A stretch of 64,000 nucleotides of DNA from Halichoerus grypus (taxonomy: Eukaryota; Chordata; Mammalia; Carnivora; Phocidae). Under the pieces are notes generated by a model. It worked only from the letters and a program-made list of their open reading frames with translations. It was not told where the DNA came from and made no database searches. The translations under genes were made by a program, and so were the position numbers. Position 1 is the first letter of the stretch. Each line of letters begins with the position of its first letter. The stretch spans positions 7,078,001 through 7,142,000 of the forward strand of contig NC_135726.1 of the NCBI RefSeq assembly GCF_964656455.1. The letters are read 5' to 3'. This document shows, piece by piece, positions 47,701 through 59,100 of the stretch.

Positions 47701-50700
47701 ATGTACACTTTTCAGATTGGCTTCTTTGATTGAGTATACACCTGACCTAAATTTCCTCCATGTCATTTCATGGCTTGATAGCTCATTTCTTTTTAGTGCT
47801 GAGTAATATGCCATTCTCTGGAGGTACCACAGTTCATCTATCCATTCACCTACTGGTGAACATCTTGCTAGCTTCCGAGTTTTGGCAATTATTCACTTCT
47901 CTTTATGTGTCTTCTACCACCTCCCTCACCTTTCCTTTCTCACTGTTACATCATTAGTTCAAGTCATCCTGACTCTGGACTTTTATCATTAACCTCTTAA
48001 CTCATTTCTAGAACTTCAATCTCTTTTTCATTCACTTTGCCAGATTCCTTTTTCTAAAGTGTAGCTCTCATCATGTCCATTACCTCACTCAAACATTTTT
48101 AGTGGCACCCCAAGTCTACCCGAGTCCAAATTTCTCTACCTTGAGACATTCAAGTCCCTTACTATATATATATAGCTTTGAATTGTCTTTCTCTTCTGTT
48201 ACTTACCCCTTTTGTCTAATGGAACTACTTAAAATCCCTCAAACCTTTTCAAGGAGAGGAATGTATTTGTATCTTCTCTTGTATTTGGGAATGTTTGGAC
48301 AGAATAAATGTTCAAAAAAAAAAACTAGGAGCATTATACTGAACATGTTCATGTGGCCATCTAAGCCAAAACTGTATCATGCACCAGGATGAACCACTAA
48401 AGACAGCCGTAAAGGACATCAACAATCCCCCTGTGGCCTTTATTATAGGCATAGCAACAACCTGAGAGTGTTCACTTTCCTGCTTTCTGAGGGCCAACTC
48501 CTCACCGTCCCCATCACCATCTCCCCATCCCAGTTCCAGGGCCTTCCTGTCCTGAGACAACAAACTCAAAAGAGGATGGCTGAGATGAGGATGGGGGAGA
48601 TAAGAAATGGGGATGGCACAATACCACATGAACCGCAGTGAGAAAGTCATGTTCTATTCTGGCATCCTCTATATATGTTCAAAAACAAAATTCACCAGAC
48701 TTTTCGTACTTTATCTTTTGTATGCATGACTAAAAAGAGAACACAAAAAATACTTCATGTTTTGCATTCCTTTTTTGGGTACGTTACATACAAAACATTT
48801 TAAAGTAAAACACATTTCAAAAATATTTACGAAACATTTTAAGTAAAAGAATTTGGAAAAAAAAATCTGTGAGAGGAAACAATAAAAAAAGATGGAAAAA
48901 AGTAAACATACAGAAGAGAAAAGCAGGAGTAAGGACACACTTTAAGGAGAAAGGGTAAAAGGAAAGGATTTTAAGAATAGTGGGGGTGAAAAAAAGGCAT
49001 TATAACTACACCAGCACTTGACTGCCTTCACAGAAAGCATCCAAGAAGAAAATCAGCTCGCTCTGTTGTCTTCTCATTGTAAATTTAAAATTGGAGGTCT
49101 TTGTACAATATGGCCTATAGAGTGACTTGGAACCTTTCTTTTCCTTTTTTTTTTTTTTAAAGATTTTATTTATTTATTTGACATAGCGAGAGAAGAGCAC
49201 AAGCAAGAGGAGCAGAAGAGGGAGAAGCAGGCTCCCTGTTGAGCAAGGAGCCCGATGCGGGACTCGATCCCAGGACCCTGGGATCATGACCTGAGCAGAC
49301 AGCAGACGCTTAACTGAGCCCCCCGGCGTCCCTTTTTTTTTTTTTTCTTAAACAACAACAACAAAACAACTTCCTTGCTAATCATTAAAAGCAAACCCCA
49401 GACTGAACATAATACAAAATCCTTTAAGCCAGGTTTTAAAAACATAAATGCTGCTGGGTAAGAGGTTCTTTAAGGGCCCTCCTGTCCCCTTCACTGCTTT
49501 CAAACAAGGAATAAAAGAATCTCTGAGAAATGTCCATTTACTCCTACTCTTCCTTTCTCTTAATCCCCAGCTTTCATTTCCCCAGGGATCCCCCTGTAGG
49601 CAAGGATAGACAGGGCATTTCCAACTTCCTAACAGGAGATGAAATATAAGAACCCGCATAAAACCAAATGGCAGCATGCCCTTACACCTTACAATTCAAT
49701 CCCCATTCTTACCCACCATCCTTTAGAAGGGTTTGTTAATTATTTACATTAAGAGGGGAGTATTTGTTTGTGGGCAGGGTACTTTGTGAAGAAAGTCTAG
49801 AATAAAATAAGGACCATATAGCAACTAATGGGGAAGTGGATAAAAAGATTATCATAACCTAGAAAAAATAAAAACTAGGAAAGAAACTAAAATTTTGCAA
49901 GTAGCTGTAACCAAGAGAACCAGTAGGAAAAATTCCCACTGAATATTATGCAAATCTGCCAAGCAGCTATACTCAGACCACCTTCAGGGCAGAAAGTAGG
50001 CAGGCACTGGATTGATACTGGATTCTCTCCAAACAGCTTTCAAAACCACAAGGAGCTCCCAGTCAGCTCTCGTCCCCAGGCCTCCTCCTTCTCCTTCCCT
50101 CCTTCTAATACTTTGAAAACAAGTGTCAAGAGCAATGTTTGAACTCAAGAGCCTTCTCCTCAGAATGCAGACGGAGAGTAGAGATTCACCACACTGGTAC
50201 GGCTCTTTTGTCACACAGGTCATGCTCATGAAAGAAAATGAACCCCTTTCCTCCAATACAGCAGATGCTCAGGGGTGGCTGGGTGCTGTGGTTAGAAAGC
50301 CAGAACAAGGCAGGAAAGTGAGCCTCTTTGACAAGAAAAAAAACAAAAACAATGATGGTTCTGGGTGAGATTTCTTTAATTCCTCCTGAAACAGGTGTCC
50401 CTAGTGATCTACGAAGGAAAATCAGGAGAGCCCACTTTTCCCTTCAGCATTTTTAGTTCAGAAAGGGATCTTGAGTGCACTGTGCTGTCTTCAGACAAGA
50501 GATCAGTATCTGAAAACCGGCTTAGAAATGGGAGAATGACTTCACACAGGTTCTAAGCAAGGGAGGATACCGCTGCTTTGAAAAGTCCAGTAAAGATTTG
50601 ATTATCAAAATTTGTATTTGCTTCAACTACTCCTCCTTCTTAAGCCTGTTATATTTTATATTTTGTATGTGCACTGTATATTGCATGTGTTTGTATATTT

Positions 50701-52701
50701 TGTATACGTATGGGTATCTTCAGATATTTGTAAACTTAACATATTTTAAAAAACATAATTAGAAATAAACCTATTATATGCTATCACACTAGTCCTGAAG
50801 AGTAAACGGTATCTTTGTGCTTAACAGGTGCTTCACAAAGTCTTGAGAGCGAGAGCGCTCCAGATAGCAATTCCAGAGAAAAGGACAATAAAACTGTTAC
50901 AAAGCGTTTGTTAGAGTGATCTCTGGGCCAATACAGTCCTGGTCAGACTGGCAGCTTCTCTTGTGCTCAGAGATGTAGAGTGTCCTGGTTGTTTCTCAGG
51001 GAGGACATGATACTAAAAGTGGGTGATGGCCGTTGTATACAAGTTGAGAGAACCAAGGGACGTAGAATTCCTACAAACCATGTAGTTCACCCACTGAAAT
51101 TAAAATATAAAGAAAAGGAAGGATTTCGTTAAAATTATGTATGAGAGAGGAAACACAAGATCGAAGACCATTCATTCCCAGACCACTGAAGAGTTACCGC
51201 ACTTGGGTCCTGGAAGAAACGGAGTCTGTTCTGAGGAAAACTGCAGCCCCACCTGCAGGGCCCTCCTCAGCACATTCCTGACTGGACTCCCTCATCTTCC
51301 CAGGGGAACGATGCTGCATCTGTTCAGCTGGTGCGGGAGGGGGATTCCCATCCTGGGCAACATGTCTGTCCTACTATAACCTCGAGCCTCCTGGCAAATT
51401 AAATTCTTATCAGAAGCCTGATTCTAAGGAAGTCTCCAAGGAGGATTTACCTGAAGGGCAGACAGAACATGCAACACGCTAGGCATTTCAAACTCATTCC
51501 TGAATCCATTCAGACCATCAAAAGCTACATTCACAAAACTGCTCTGAGTATCGTGCTTCGGAATTATGTCACTGTTGACACAGGGAGAAGTGAGTAAGAA
51601 GTGGAAGGAAACTTCCTATTGTAACGACTGGGAAACTGTAACTTAACAGGTCTAGGGTGGGGCCGGACATCTGGATTTTCAGTGAGCTTTCCACAGATGT
51701 GCACTAAAGGTTAAAAATCACTGCCCCATTTTACAGAGGGCGGAAGGGATGTTCACACTACCGTCACGTTAACATACGGGATGCCTTTTAAAAGAAGACC
51801 TGGAGAAATTTCCCTTACGTCTCATTCCTGAGCAAACCCGAGTCTATCAATACTGTGAAAACGTGTGACTGAAGGTGCTTCGGGGCAAATCTGCGGCTCC
51901 CCTTTAAAAACCGGGCAGAACCTAAAGGCCTCAAGGAGGTATCGTGGGTGTGGTGGAAAGCACTCGGGCTTTAGACCAGGTTTGAATCCCAGCTCTAGTC
52001 CGGCTGCGCAACCGGCTTCTCATCAGCAGCGTGAGGAGGCGGACGAGACGGACCTCACCAAGTTGCTGGAACTACCAAGGTCCGTGTGTCGAATGCCCGG
52101 GCCGCGCAGCCAGAGGCCAGCGGTCCTGGCTCGTCCGAGCCCGACAGCGAGTGGCATGACACAGTGTTTTCCTACTGCGCGTTCCTGCGTGCTAGCTCCC
52201 GCTCCGCCCCGCCGGGACTCCTGGCCGGTTTGGCCCGTTTTGTGGTTGGACGCCGGCCGGCGAGGCTGCACACACACGGCGCAATCCCGGCCGCGCCGCC
52301 CCGCACGCCCCAGCCCGCGCCCGACCCCCCAGCGCCAGGCCCGGGGAGGCGCCGTTCCGCGGCGGGCTCACCTGCAGGCGGTGGCTCTTGACCAGGTGCA
52401 TGTTGAGCGCCGGGCTGTTGGGCAGGATTTTGCCGCAGCCGCGCACGGTGCACAGGATGTTGGTCCGCACGGCCCGGGACAGCTCGCTCACCGACGGCTG
52501 GATCAGCTCCCGGGCCGGAGGCGCCGGACCCGCGGGCTGCTGCCTCGCCGCCGCGGGCCGCGGCCGGCTGCCCCTCAGCCGTCCGGGGGGCCCCCACGGG
52601 CCCGAGGCGGCGGCGGCGGCTCCCCTCGCGGCCGTCGGGACGGTCGGGGCGCCCGAAGCCAGAGCCGCGGACCCCGCCGCCGCCGCCTCAGAGGCCGCCA
52701 T
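39923..52701 (-). CDS. ATMIN: ATM interactor / ASCIZ zinc-finger protein (4 exons, complete)
   Basis: Seen: four minus-strand exons, 52701-52372, 43493-43368, 42584-42385 and 41726-39923, join in frame with GT-AG borders into 819 aa (human 823). Order: Ala-rich N-terminus (1-60); four zinc-finger-like units with Cys/His pairs C84/C89/H102/H107, C131/C136/H153/H158, C165/C168/H181/C185 and C191-C195/H206/H212; a basic KKRK patch at 224-227; a Ser/Thr/Gln-rich C-terminal half with about ten TQT motifs. Known: ATMIN binds ATM, works in oxidative or replication stress responses, and is the transcription activator of DYNLL1; the TQT motifs bind the DYNLL1 product LC8, which dampens its activity. 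CDS start: the MAAS start fits the family and sits in a CpG island, though two in-frame ATGs lie 29 and 31 codons upstream. The last exon is one open frame of 600 codons. It is convergent with C16orf46 and 3.3 kb from CENPN coding sequence. Confidence 0.98.
42385..42584 (-). CDS. ATMIN: ATMIN exon 3
   Basis: 200 nt from acceptor TCCTAG|CACTTT to donor GAGCACAG|GTAAAG. Codes residues 153-218 plus two bases of Arg219, including the third and fourth zinc-finger units (HKCSKCSNSYGTEWDLKRH, FQCTCGCPYASRTALQSH). Confidence 0.97.
43368..43493 (-). CDS. ATMIN: ATMIN exon 2
   Basis: 126 nt, phase 0 at both ends, 42 codons (DGIVNPTIRKDLKTVPKFYC and on to FSQFSLVKQ). The acceptor is TTTGCAG|GATGG and the donor AAACAG|GTATTT. 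It carries the two Cys of the second zinc finger; the matching His residues are in exon 3. It is short and has no in-frame ATG, so an ATG-based ORF scan would miss it. Confidence 0.96.
44125..44185 (-). mobile_element. MIR fragment
   Basis: GTGTCAGGCATTTATATATA then TTAACTCATATAATCCTCAT, a reverse MIR 3' region. Confidence 0.5.
44260..44900. mobile_element. Possible LTR or other unclassified repeat
   Basis: Mid-GC block in ATMIN intron 1 with LTR-like texture (GGGATTTATTTCAGTGAGTC, GGGAAGACAGTGGACTCACA). No paired LTR or internal region is seen; the call is weak. Confidence 0.25.
45115..45840 (+). mobile_element. L2-like LINE fossil
   Basis: C/T-rich sequence with an L2 3'-end motif near 45785-45840 (CTCCAACTAAATTTCTTAAG then GGGCAGGAACTATTTTGTAC). 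A MIR (45490-45685) interrupts it. Confidence 0.45.
45490..45685 (+). mobile_element. MIR
   Basis: GGCCTTAACCTCTCTGAGCC core and CTCAATAAACACTCCC end, within the L2-like block. Confidence 0.65.
45891..46092 (-). mobile_element. Can-SINE
   Basis: Full reverse copy in ATMIN intron 1, same strand as the gene; flanks TGTAGAGTTTTTT and TGTAGAGCATTTT. Confidence 0.93.
46130..46315 (+). mobile_element. MER5-type hAT DNA transposon remnant
   Basis: Starts TAGTGGTTTTCAACCCTGGG and has GTTTGGGGTGGGGACTAGGG centrally, the MER5A order. Confidence 0.65.
46318..46500 (+). mobile_element. MIR
   Basis: GTGGTTAAACCCTTGGGTTC at the head and GGGCTGTTGTGGGGATTTCG in the 3' half; it directly follows the MER5-like element. 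Confidence 0.7.
47051..47216 (-). mobile_element. Can-SINE
   Basis: Reverse copy with target duplication TAGCATGCCTTTTATT on both sides. Confidence 0.93.
47300..47870 (-). mobile_element. Old L1 3' part with ORF2 tail
   Basis: The minus-strand translation near 47750-47814 reads MAYYSALKRNELSSHEMTWR, an L1 ORF2 C-terminus. Downstream sequence is L1 3' region. Old and broken. Confidence 0.7.
47960..48270 (+). mobile_element. L2-like LINE fossil
   Basis: Contains the TTTAGTGGCACCCCAAGTCT and TTGAGACATTCAAGTCCCTT order seen in L2 3' regions. Diverged. Confidence 0.4.
49147..49333 (-). mobile_element. Can-SINE
   Basis: Reverse copy with a decayed head (CCCCCGGCGTCCC) in ATMIN intron 1. Confidence 0.88.
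51935..52040 (+). mobile_element. MIR 5' half at the edge of the ATMIN island
   Basis: GTGGTGGAAAGCACTCGGGC and CAGGTTTGAATCCCAGCTCT match the MIR tRNA-like head. Confidence 0.7.
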
Positions 52702-52880
52702 GGCTCCCGCACGGCAGAAGGACCGAGCGAGCGGGCCCCGCCTCCCGCCGCAGCCACTTCCGGCAGGGGGCGGGGCCTTCAGGCTCATTAGCATCCGGCG
52801 GGGCCGGGACGGCCGCGGCGCCCCCTGCCGGCCATAGAAGAAGCGTCTGCGGGAAGCCGCTGCCGGGTGAGGCAGGAGGG
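52050..52880 (-). promoter_or_regulatory. ATMIN: CpG island / ATMIN promoter
   Basis: Dense CpG spans exon 1 and ~170 bp upstream. Upstream of the ATG are an ETS motif (CCGGAAGT on the minus strand, 52763-52756) next to a GC box (GGGGGCGGGG around 52766-52776), and an octamer-like ATGCTAAT on the minus strand near 52794-52787. There is no TATA box. Confidence 0.75.
52372..52701 (-). CDS. ATMIN: ATMIN exon 1
   Basis: Codes residues 1-110 from ATG at 52701-52699 to HRLQ, donor CTGCAG|GTGAGC. It holds the Ala/Pro-rich low-complexity N-terminus, the conserved ELIQPSVSELSRAVRTNILC segment and the first zinc finger. It lies wholly within the CpG island. Confidence 0.97.
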
Positions 52881-53084
52881 TTACAAAACTTAACAGGGGT
52901 TCTTGCGGACAGGTCGAAGGTATTGGTCCCACTAATGCATTCATCTTCCCACAAAACTTAACCTTGGGCAATAATTGGATAGAACAAAAAGCAGTACGTT
53001 CAGGAACTTTATTTCCCCAAAGATTAGAAACAACCCAAATATTCAATGGCAGGAGAGGCAATAGTATGTTAATTACATCTATTG

Positions 53085-53225
53085 TTTATTGAGGGCTTAC
53101 CAAGTGCTAGACATTGGGGAAAGCACTTTTCATTTCCTATCTCATTTTGTCCTCAAAACAAGTGTAGCGGGTACATACTATAAGTTTTCCCTCATTTTGC
53201 AGAGAAGAAACTACCCTAGGTCGCA
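53085..53225 (-). mobile_element. MIR
   Basis: Reverse copy: ACCAAGTGCTAGACATTGGG to CATTTTGCAGAGAAGAAACT. Confidence 0.7.
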
Positions 53226-53585
53226 TTGTACAAATGAATGAGTTGCTATGATTGTGTTAATCATTTTAAGGGAGGCTGGATTTACTTGCCTGTATCTTTT
53301 TTGTTTTGCCTTGTTTTTGCCTGTCTCTTAACTGCTGAAATCCGATTACTATTTAGGGGACAGTATGACTCAGGGCAGGGTTCCAAAACCTAAGTACTTA
53401 GAAGGACTAGCTAGACCAAGTAAATGAGGAGAGGAGGCCAGGTGTAGACAAAAGGGAGAAGTGAGGACTGTAGTGAAATGGAAAATCTACCCTTTGTTTA
53501 AAGGGGGGCAGCTGCTACTCATCTAAGGTATCATTAGATTTATTTTTCAAGGTTTTTATGTGAAAACTTCCAACTTATATATCAG

Positions 53586-54022
53586 CAGCTGTACTAGTTT
53601 TCTATTGCTGCAGTTACAAGTTACCGCAATCTTGGCTTAAAACAACACAGATTGTGTCAGAGGTCTGACACAAGTACTAGGCTAAGATAAAAGTGTGGGC
53701 AGGGCTGCATTTCTTCTGGAGGCTCTATAGAAGAATCTTGCTTACTTGCCTTTTCCAGTTTCTCAAAGTCAGTTATGGTGAGTTGAGTCTCCATCCCATC
53801 ACGGACTTCTTCTCCCTCTGCTCTCTCCTATTCCTGTTCCACTTTTTTTTTTTCCCTGTTCCACTTTTGAAGATCATTGTGATTACAATGGCTCCATTCA
53901 GGAAGTCCAGAATAATCTCCCCTTTGCAAAGTCCCTTTGCCTTGTAAGGTCATGTATTTACAGATTCCAGGGGTTAGGATGTGGACATCTTTGAGTAGGG
54001 GGCATTATTCTGCCCATCACAG
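53586..54022 (-). mobile_element. MLT1-type ERVL-MaLR LTR
   Basis: Reverse copy of the same LTR group as 27312-27659 but more decayed (CTGTACTAGTTTTCTATTGC at one end, GGATGTGGACATCTTTGAGT near the other). Confidence 0.7.
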
Positions 54023-54119
54023 AAGCTAATTCTGATTTTAAAAGTACTGTGGGACAAACGAACAAACCCTACAGCTATGTGTGTGGGGGATAGCATCTAC
54101 AGGCTATTGTTTCTTTTGG

Positions 54120-54330
54120 TACGGTAAGAGTACAGGCTCTGGAATCTGACTGCCTGGGGTCAATGTGGGCTCAGCCACCTACTAGCGTAAGCCTAAGCTT
54201 TGGTATTCACTGGAGTAGAATTAGACTAGTAATGCTGCCTGTGTTATAGGATTGTTGTGAAAATACGATAATGCACATAAAATACTTAGCACCGACATAG
54301 TAGGTACTCCATAATGTTAGCTATTCATTT
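54120..54330 (+). mobile_element. MIR
   Basis: Near full length: AGTACAGGCTCTGGAATCTG to ATAGTAGGTACTCCATAATG. Confidence 0.8.
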
Positions 54331-55474
54331 TTGGAGACCCTACCTAATGTACAATAAATTCCTTTGGCCGTAGAGGTCCTTGGGTCTGCACTTATTGATC
54401 CATCTGTTCCCAAGACTGCATCTGAATGCAGTATGTCTCTGGATCATCAAGTACGTAATAGAAGTTCCAGTTCAAGACAGTGATATAGGAAGAAATTGAA
54501 CTCACCTCCTCCATGGAATACACCAAATTATACCTATTTAAAGAATAATTCCTCCTAAAGAAGAACTGAGGGCTGACTGAACATCAAGTACAAAAGAGAT
54601 AGAGTTCCATGTACTCTCATTTCCTTAAGTAGGTGCCTCTGTCTGGGAGGGCCATAGGGTACAGCCTCAAGTGATTCCACTATAGGCTGGATAATATGAT
54701 TAGTGTCTTCCTTGCTCAGGCTCCGATTGCACATCACTGCCAAGCACCCAGGAGGGCTGTGAGCCTGTTAGAATCCATCTGGGAACCTGCAGGGCCTCTG
54801 TGCAGACCTAACAGAGGCATTCAGGCACCGAGCAAAAGTGCCTACCACATGTGCGCACAGAGGGACAGATGCTCGATACCACGTCTATGTCTTCAAGGAA
54901 ATTAGCATTATTGAGCCCCTGCAGACTCAGGGCCTCTCTGTGAGATAATGGAAGTGTCTATGCCATTTGCTAATTACATCTAAAAACATATATTTCACGT
55001 ATCTGTAATCTGTAGACATTACCATTACATTATAAAGCATTGTTCACCCTGCTTCTCTGATGGTATTTACATATCCGTATATTAAGCCTGTTTTTGATTT
55101 TCATCAAAAGTAACCAATGTACCAGTTTTTAGATATCTTCATTCACAAATTGGTGTCTTCGTCTCTGCTTTGACCACTGGCTGACTTCATTCTAATTGTT
55201 CAACCTTCTAGCAGCTGGAGGCACCTGTATGTTGTTACATGGCTATTTTATCTCTGGCTTTATTCTGTCCTTCTTGCTTTTTGTTTGCTTTCCTATTTGC
55301 CCAGAGTGCCTCACCTTTTTTTCATCATCATTGTAATATATGTTTTTATATCCCAAATCCTGTGTGGAACAAAATAGGGACTATATTTTGAAATGTTATT
55401 AAGAAAGTACATGCTATTTAGTGATGATCACTGAAAAATTTCCATCAAAAGTAACTGATATACCAGTTTTTCAA

Positions 55475-56023
55475 TCTTTATTCATGAATCAGTATAGTAT
55501 GGTGAGTCTGCATGTATGATAAAACAGATTATGACAAGTATCATATTTACAATGAAACTATTACTTTATATTACTGAATCATCTGATGTGCTACCCCCCA
55601 CAATCACATCATGGACACAACTCTACCCTTTGAATGGACCAATTTTATGATTTTCCTAGAAAGTTTTGAGTTGAGGATAGTTTCTTGCTGCTTCTTTCCA
55701 GGATCCAAGGCTTCAGACAAAATCCTTGGAAACAAGCAATTAGAACCTGATCTCTCCAGGATGGAGGAAATGAGTGAGAAAAAGGACATGTCACTTTTTA
55801 AAGGCCCACAATTGCTACGCTTTGCAGGATATGGGGGAGAGGGGTACACAGTGGAGGAGGAAACAATCAGTTCCAACAATTATACTGAATGTTTCTGAAC
55901 TGTCAATATCAATAATTAATTTCTAAAACACAAGTTCATAAACAGAAGCTATCCGGCTAGCTGTTGAATGAAATGCATAGGCAACAGTCAAAGAGATGCT
56001 GTGCTTCCAAAACCACATACATC
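55475..56023 (-). other. CENPN: CENPN 3' UTR, probable
   Basis: The minus-strand AATAAA at 55483-55478 is the first good poly(A) signal after the stop, giving a 3' UTR near 0.55 kb. Frames of about 90 codons open on both strands around 55604-55898, but they overlap each other and resemble no protein I know, so this is taken as untranslated. Confidence 0.5.
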
Positions 56024-56106
56024 TTATTTATCTCTAATTTTAAAGTAATTCATTCCCTTCTTGGGTATGCAAGTAAGCAATGGAGAAAGTGGTGCATCTG
56101 CAATAC
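56024..56106 (-). CDS. CENPN: CENPN last coding exon, residues 313-339
   Basis: The acceptor is TTTCAG|GTATTG. Codes GIADAPLSPLLTCIPKKGMN then YFKIRDK and TAA (56026-56024). The 3' UTR follows to the left. Confidence 0.96.
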
Positions 56107-59100
56107 CTGAAATTAAAAGGAAAGAAAATGAGTCAGTTTAACAATGGCTGAGATTCGAGGGTGGATCATGGACCCCCATGAGGTGCAGAAGCAGAACATG
56201 CAAAATAGGGTATGAGGGGATAGCGGACCTGAGCCAGGAGAAAGCTCAGAGGTGATTAGCCAGTAAAAAGAGAGGATACATACTACCCGAATGTAGTGTG
56301 TTGTTAATTCTTCCCGCTGTAAGATAAGCTGACTACTTACCAGCTGGTGCTAAGGCTTTCAATGCTTCCAGGAGATGTGGGCTGGAGAACTTTATTAGGC
56401 ACCGGAGGGGCTCTTTTCTCTCCGCCAAGATGTCTCCATTGAAGTCACTTTTGAATTTCGTTTCAAGCTGTCAACAAATACATTTACAAATAATTACTAA
56501 ATAAATCAGCTGGAATGGTAAACTATACTGAAATCAGGTTTGCATTTCATTAATTCTTGTCATCAAGAAATACAGGGATTAAGGGGGGGGTGCGAGACAT
56601 TTAATTTGCTAACTGCAAATGTAGAGGGCAACCAGTGTGTCAAACGATATCACACACAAAACACCTTGGTGCCTGACACACAGGGACCTGGGAGGTGAGT
56701 TCAACCTTCTGGTGACCTTTACCTGGGCGTTTAGTTTGCATTCCCTTTAAAAAAAAAAAAGATTTTATTCATTTATTTGAGAGAGTGTGCAAACATGAAT
56801 GGGGGGAGGGGTAAAGGACGAGGGAGAAGCAGACTTCCCACTGAGCAGGGAGCCTGACGCACACCAGGTGCACGTGGGGCTTGATCACAGGACCCTGAGC
56901 CAAAGGCAGACACCTCACCGACTGAGCCACTCAGGCGCCCCCTAGTTTGCATTCCCTTTTTTTAAAATTAAATTAGCCAAATATAGTACACACTTAGTTT
57001 CAGATGTACTGTTCAACAATTTATCAGTTGCGCATAACACCCAGTGCTCATCACATCCTGTTTGCATTCTTAATGGCAAATTAGCACTATCTGTTGTAAT
57101 TGGTCCTTTTGATATAAAAATGTCATGTCTTTTGAGTCACTATCACAATTTCTTTTTACCTTATTATGGAAGATTTCAAAAGTACACAAAAGTAAGGAGC
57201 ACAGTATAATGATTGCCCGTTTGCACATCCCCCAGCTGAAACCATTATCAATTCACGGTTAGTCTTGTTTCATCGACGACCCCAACTCCCTGTTCCTTGC
57301 TGACCACTGTCACTGCATTATTCTGAAGTAAATCCAAGACACCATACTATTCCAACTGTGAATATTTCAGTATGTATCTAAAAACGACCTAAGAAGGACT
57401 CTTTTTTAAAAAGTTCACCCCCATAACCTTACCACACCTAAAAAAATTAGTAACAATCTACCAATCCTTTAATACCATCAAATATCCAAGTACTGCTGCT
57501 TCAATAGGTACCTGAGTCTTAGATTCTAATTTCAATTTTTTTTAAACTTAAACTGACTCTTAAAATTAAGAGACGTATGCTGAAATATTTAGAGGGTGAG
57601 TAATGTCTGCGACTGCCTCAAATGGTTCAGAATAAATCAACAAAAAGAAAGTAAATGTGGCAAAATGTTAACAATTGGTGAATTGAAGCAAAGGGGAGAT
57701 GGCTGTTCATTGTAATATCCTTGCAAGTGTTCTGAAGGTTTGACATTTTTCAAAACAGAAAAGGTAGGGAAAATTAATTGAAGGTATGAAGCAATGTGTA
57801 CCTTGACTTAAACATATTCTAAACTGTATATACAGGGAGATTTGTGGAGTCTTACTTATTCCCCATCAGTGGTTCTCTTTAGTGGGCAGAATCAGCCAGA
57901 GGGCTTGTAGGAACAGATGGTTGGGCCCCACCTCCAGAGTCCCTGATCCAGTAGGACCACGGTGGGGCATTTCTTACCCATTCTCAATTGATGCTGATAT
58001 AGCGGGGCCAGAGACCACATTCGGGAACCAGTGTCTTAGAGTATGGGCTGTTCAAAGTAACTGGGTTAAAACTGCCATGTAGGGAGCCCAAAATGAAAGA
58101 TATTAATCAGCTTTTCCCACTAAAAAACAAATCAAAGGAAACAGGTGTTGGGCCTGAGTGATCAGATCAATGGCGGATTTAAAGCATCGCCCGTGGCTGC
58201 AGGGGGTGCTAAGCAGAAAGGATTTTACTAGAGGGGAGGAGGGTGTTAGGAGTATGAGCGCAAGTATTAGATTAGGGCAATCATGATATAAACCTTGAAT
58301 TCTTCTAATGGGGGCAGTGGACTTGCCCCCAAGCTGGCCTTCCTGATGGGCAGTGGCATGCTTCTGGAATGAGCTAGGTTTGCAGTATTAACGAGGCTAC
58401 TGGTTTTTCTCCTGTGCTGCCAACTGGGCTATGTCATGACTTACTCATTCATTCACTCTTTTATTCAACAAGTATTTATGAGCACCGACTACATGTAAGT
58501 GTTGCTCCAGGTGTGGATGGGCTAGAAAGGTATAGCCTACAATTTTCTCCCCTCAAAAATACAGATTGAGGCCAGTTCCGTATAACTAAATTAATATGTA
58601 AGAGGAAATAAAAAGGCAAAGTCATAATTTCTAAGTCTCCTTTGCTAACAGAGGCACTTAATAAATATGATAAAGAAGTCTATTCTAACTCATAAATTCA
58701 TCATACAAAATTAAAGTGACACTGACTACGCTTATGGTGGTGAGCACTGAGTGATGTATAGAATTGCTGTACGTCCAAAACTGCTGTAACATCGTGTGTC
58801 AACTCTATTCAATAATTAGAAAAGGAATTAAAAAAAGAAAAAAGTGATAAAGGAAAAGAAAGTTTCTTATAACTGTTTTCCACTTAAAGTTTCTGTTCTT
58901 TTATTTATTTATTTTTTATTTTTTTAAATTTATTTATTTGACAGAGAGAGACACAGCGAGAGAGGGAACACAAGCAGGGGGAGTGCGAGAGGGAGAAGCA
59001 GGCTTCCTGCCGAGCAGGGAGCCCGATGCGGGGCTCGATCCCAGGACCCTGGATCATGACCTGAGCCGAAGGCAGACGCTTAACCGACTGAGCCACCCAG

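Larger units (their letters stand above)
43494..52371 (-). other. ATMIN intron 1
   Basis: 8.9 kb between exons 1 and 2. It holds a possible LTR (44260-44900), L2, MIR, MER5-like and L1 fossils, three SINEs (45891, 47051, 49147) and, at its 5' end, part of the CpG island. Stretches 48280-49140 and 49340-51930 look unique with no gene seen. Confidence 0.8.
52881..55474. other. ATMIN-CENPN spacer
   Basis: No gene seen. Holds a MIR (-, 53085-53225), an MLT1-type LTR (53586-54022), a MIR (+, 54120-54330) and unique sequence from 54340 to 55470. Confidence 0.7.

Noticed and set aside
51865..52791. 308-codon plus-strand frame opposite ATMIN exon 1
   Set aside because: Arg/Pro/Gly/Ala-rich antisense translation of the ATMIN island with no independent support.
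55604..55898. Open frames of about 90 codons on both strands next to the CENPN stop
   Set aside because: They overlap each other on opposite strands, match no protein I know and lie where the CENPN 3' UTR should be. Chance frames are more likely.
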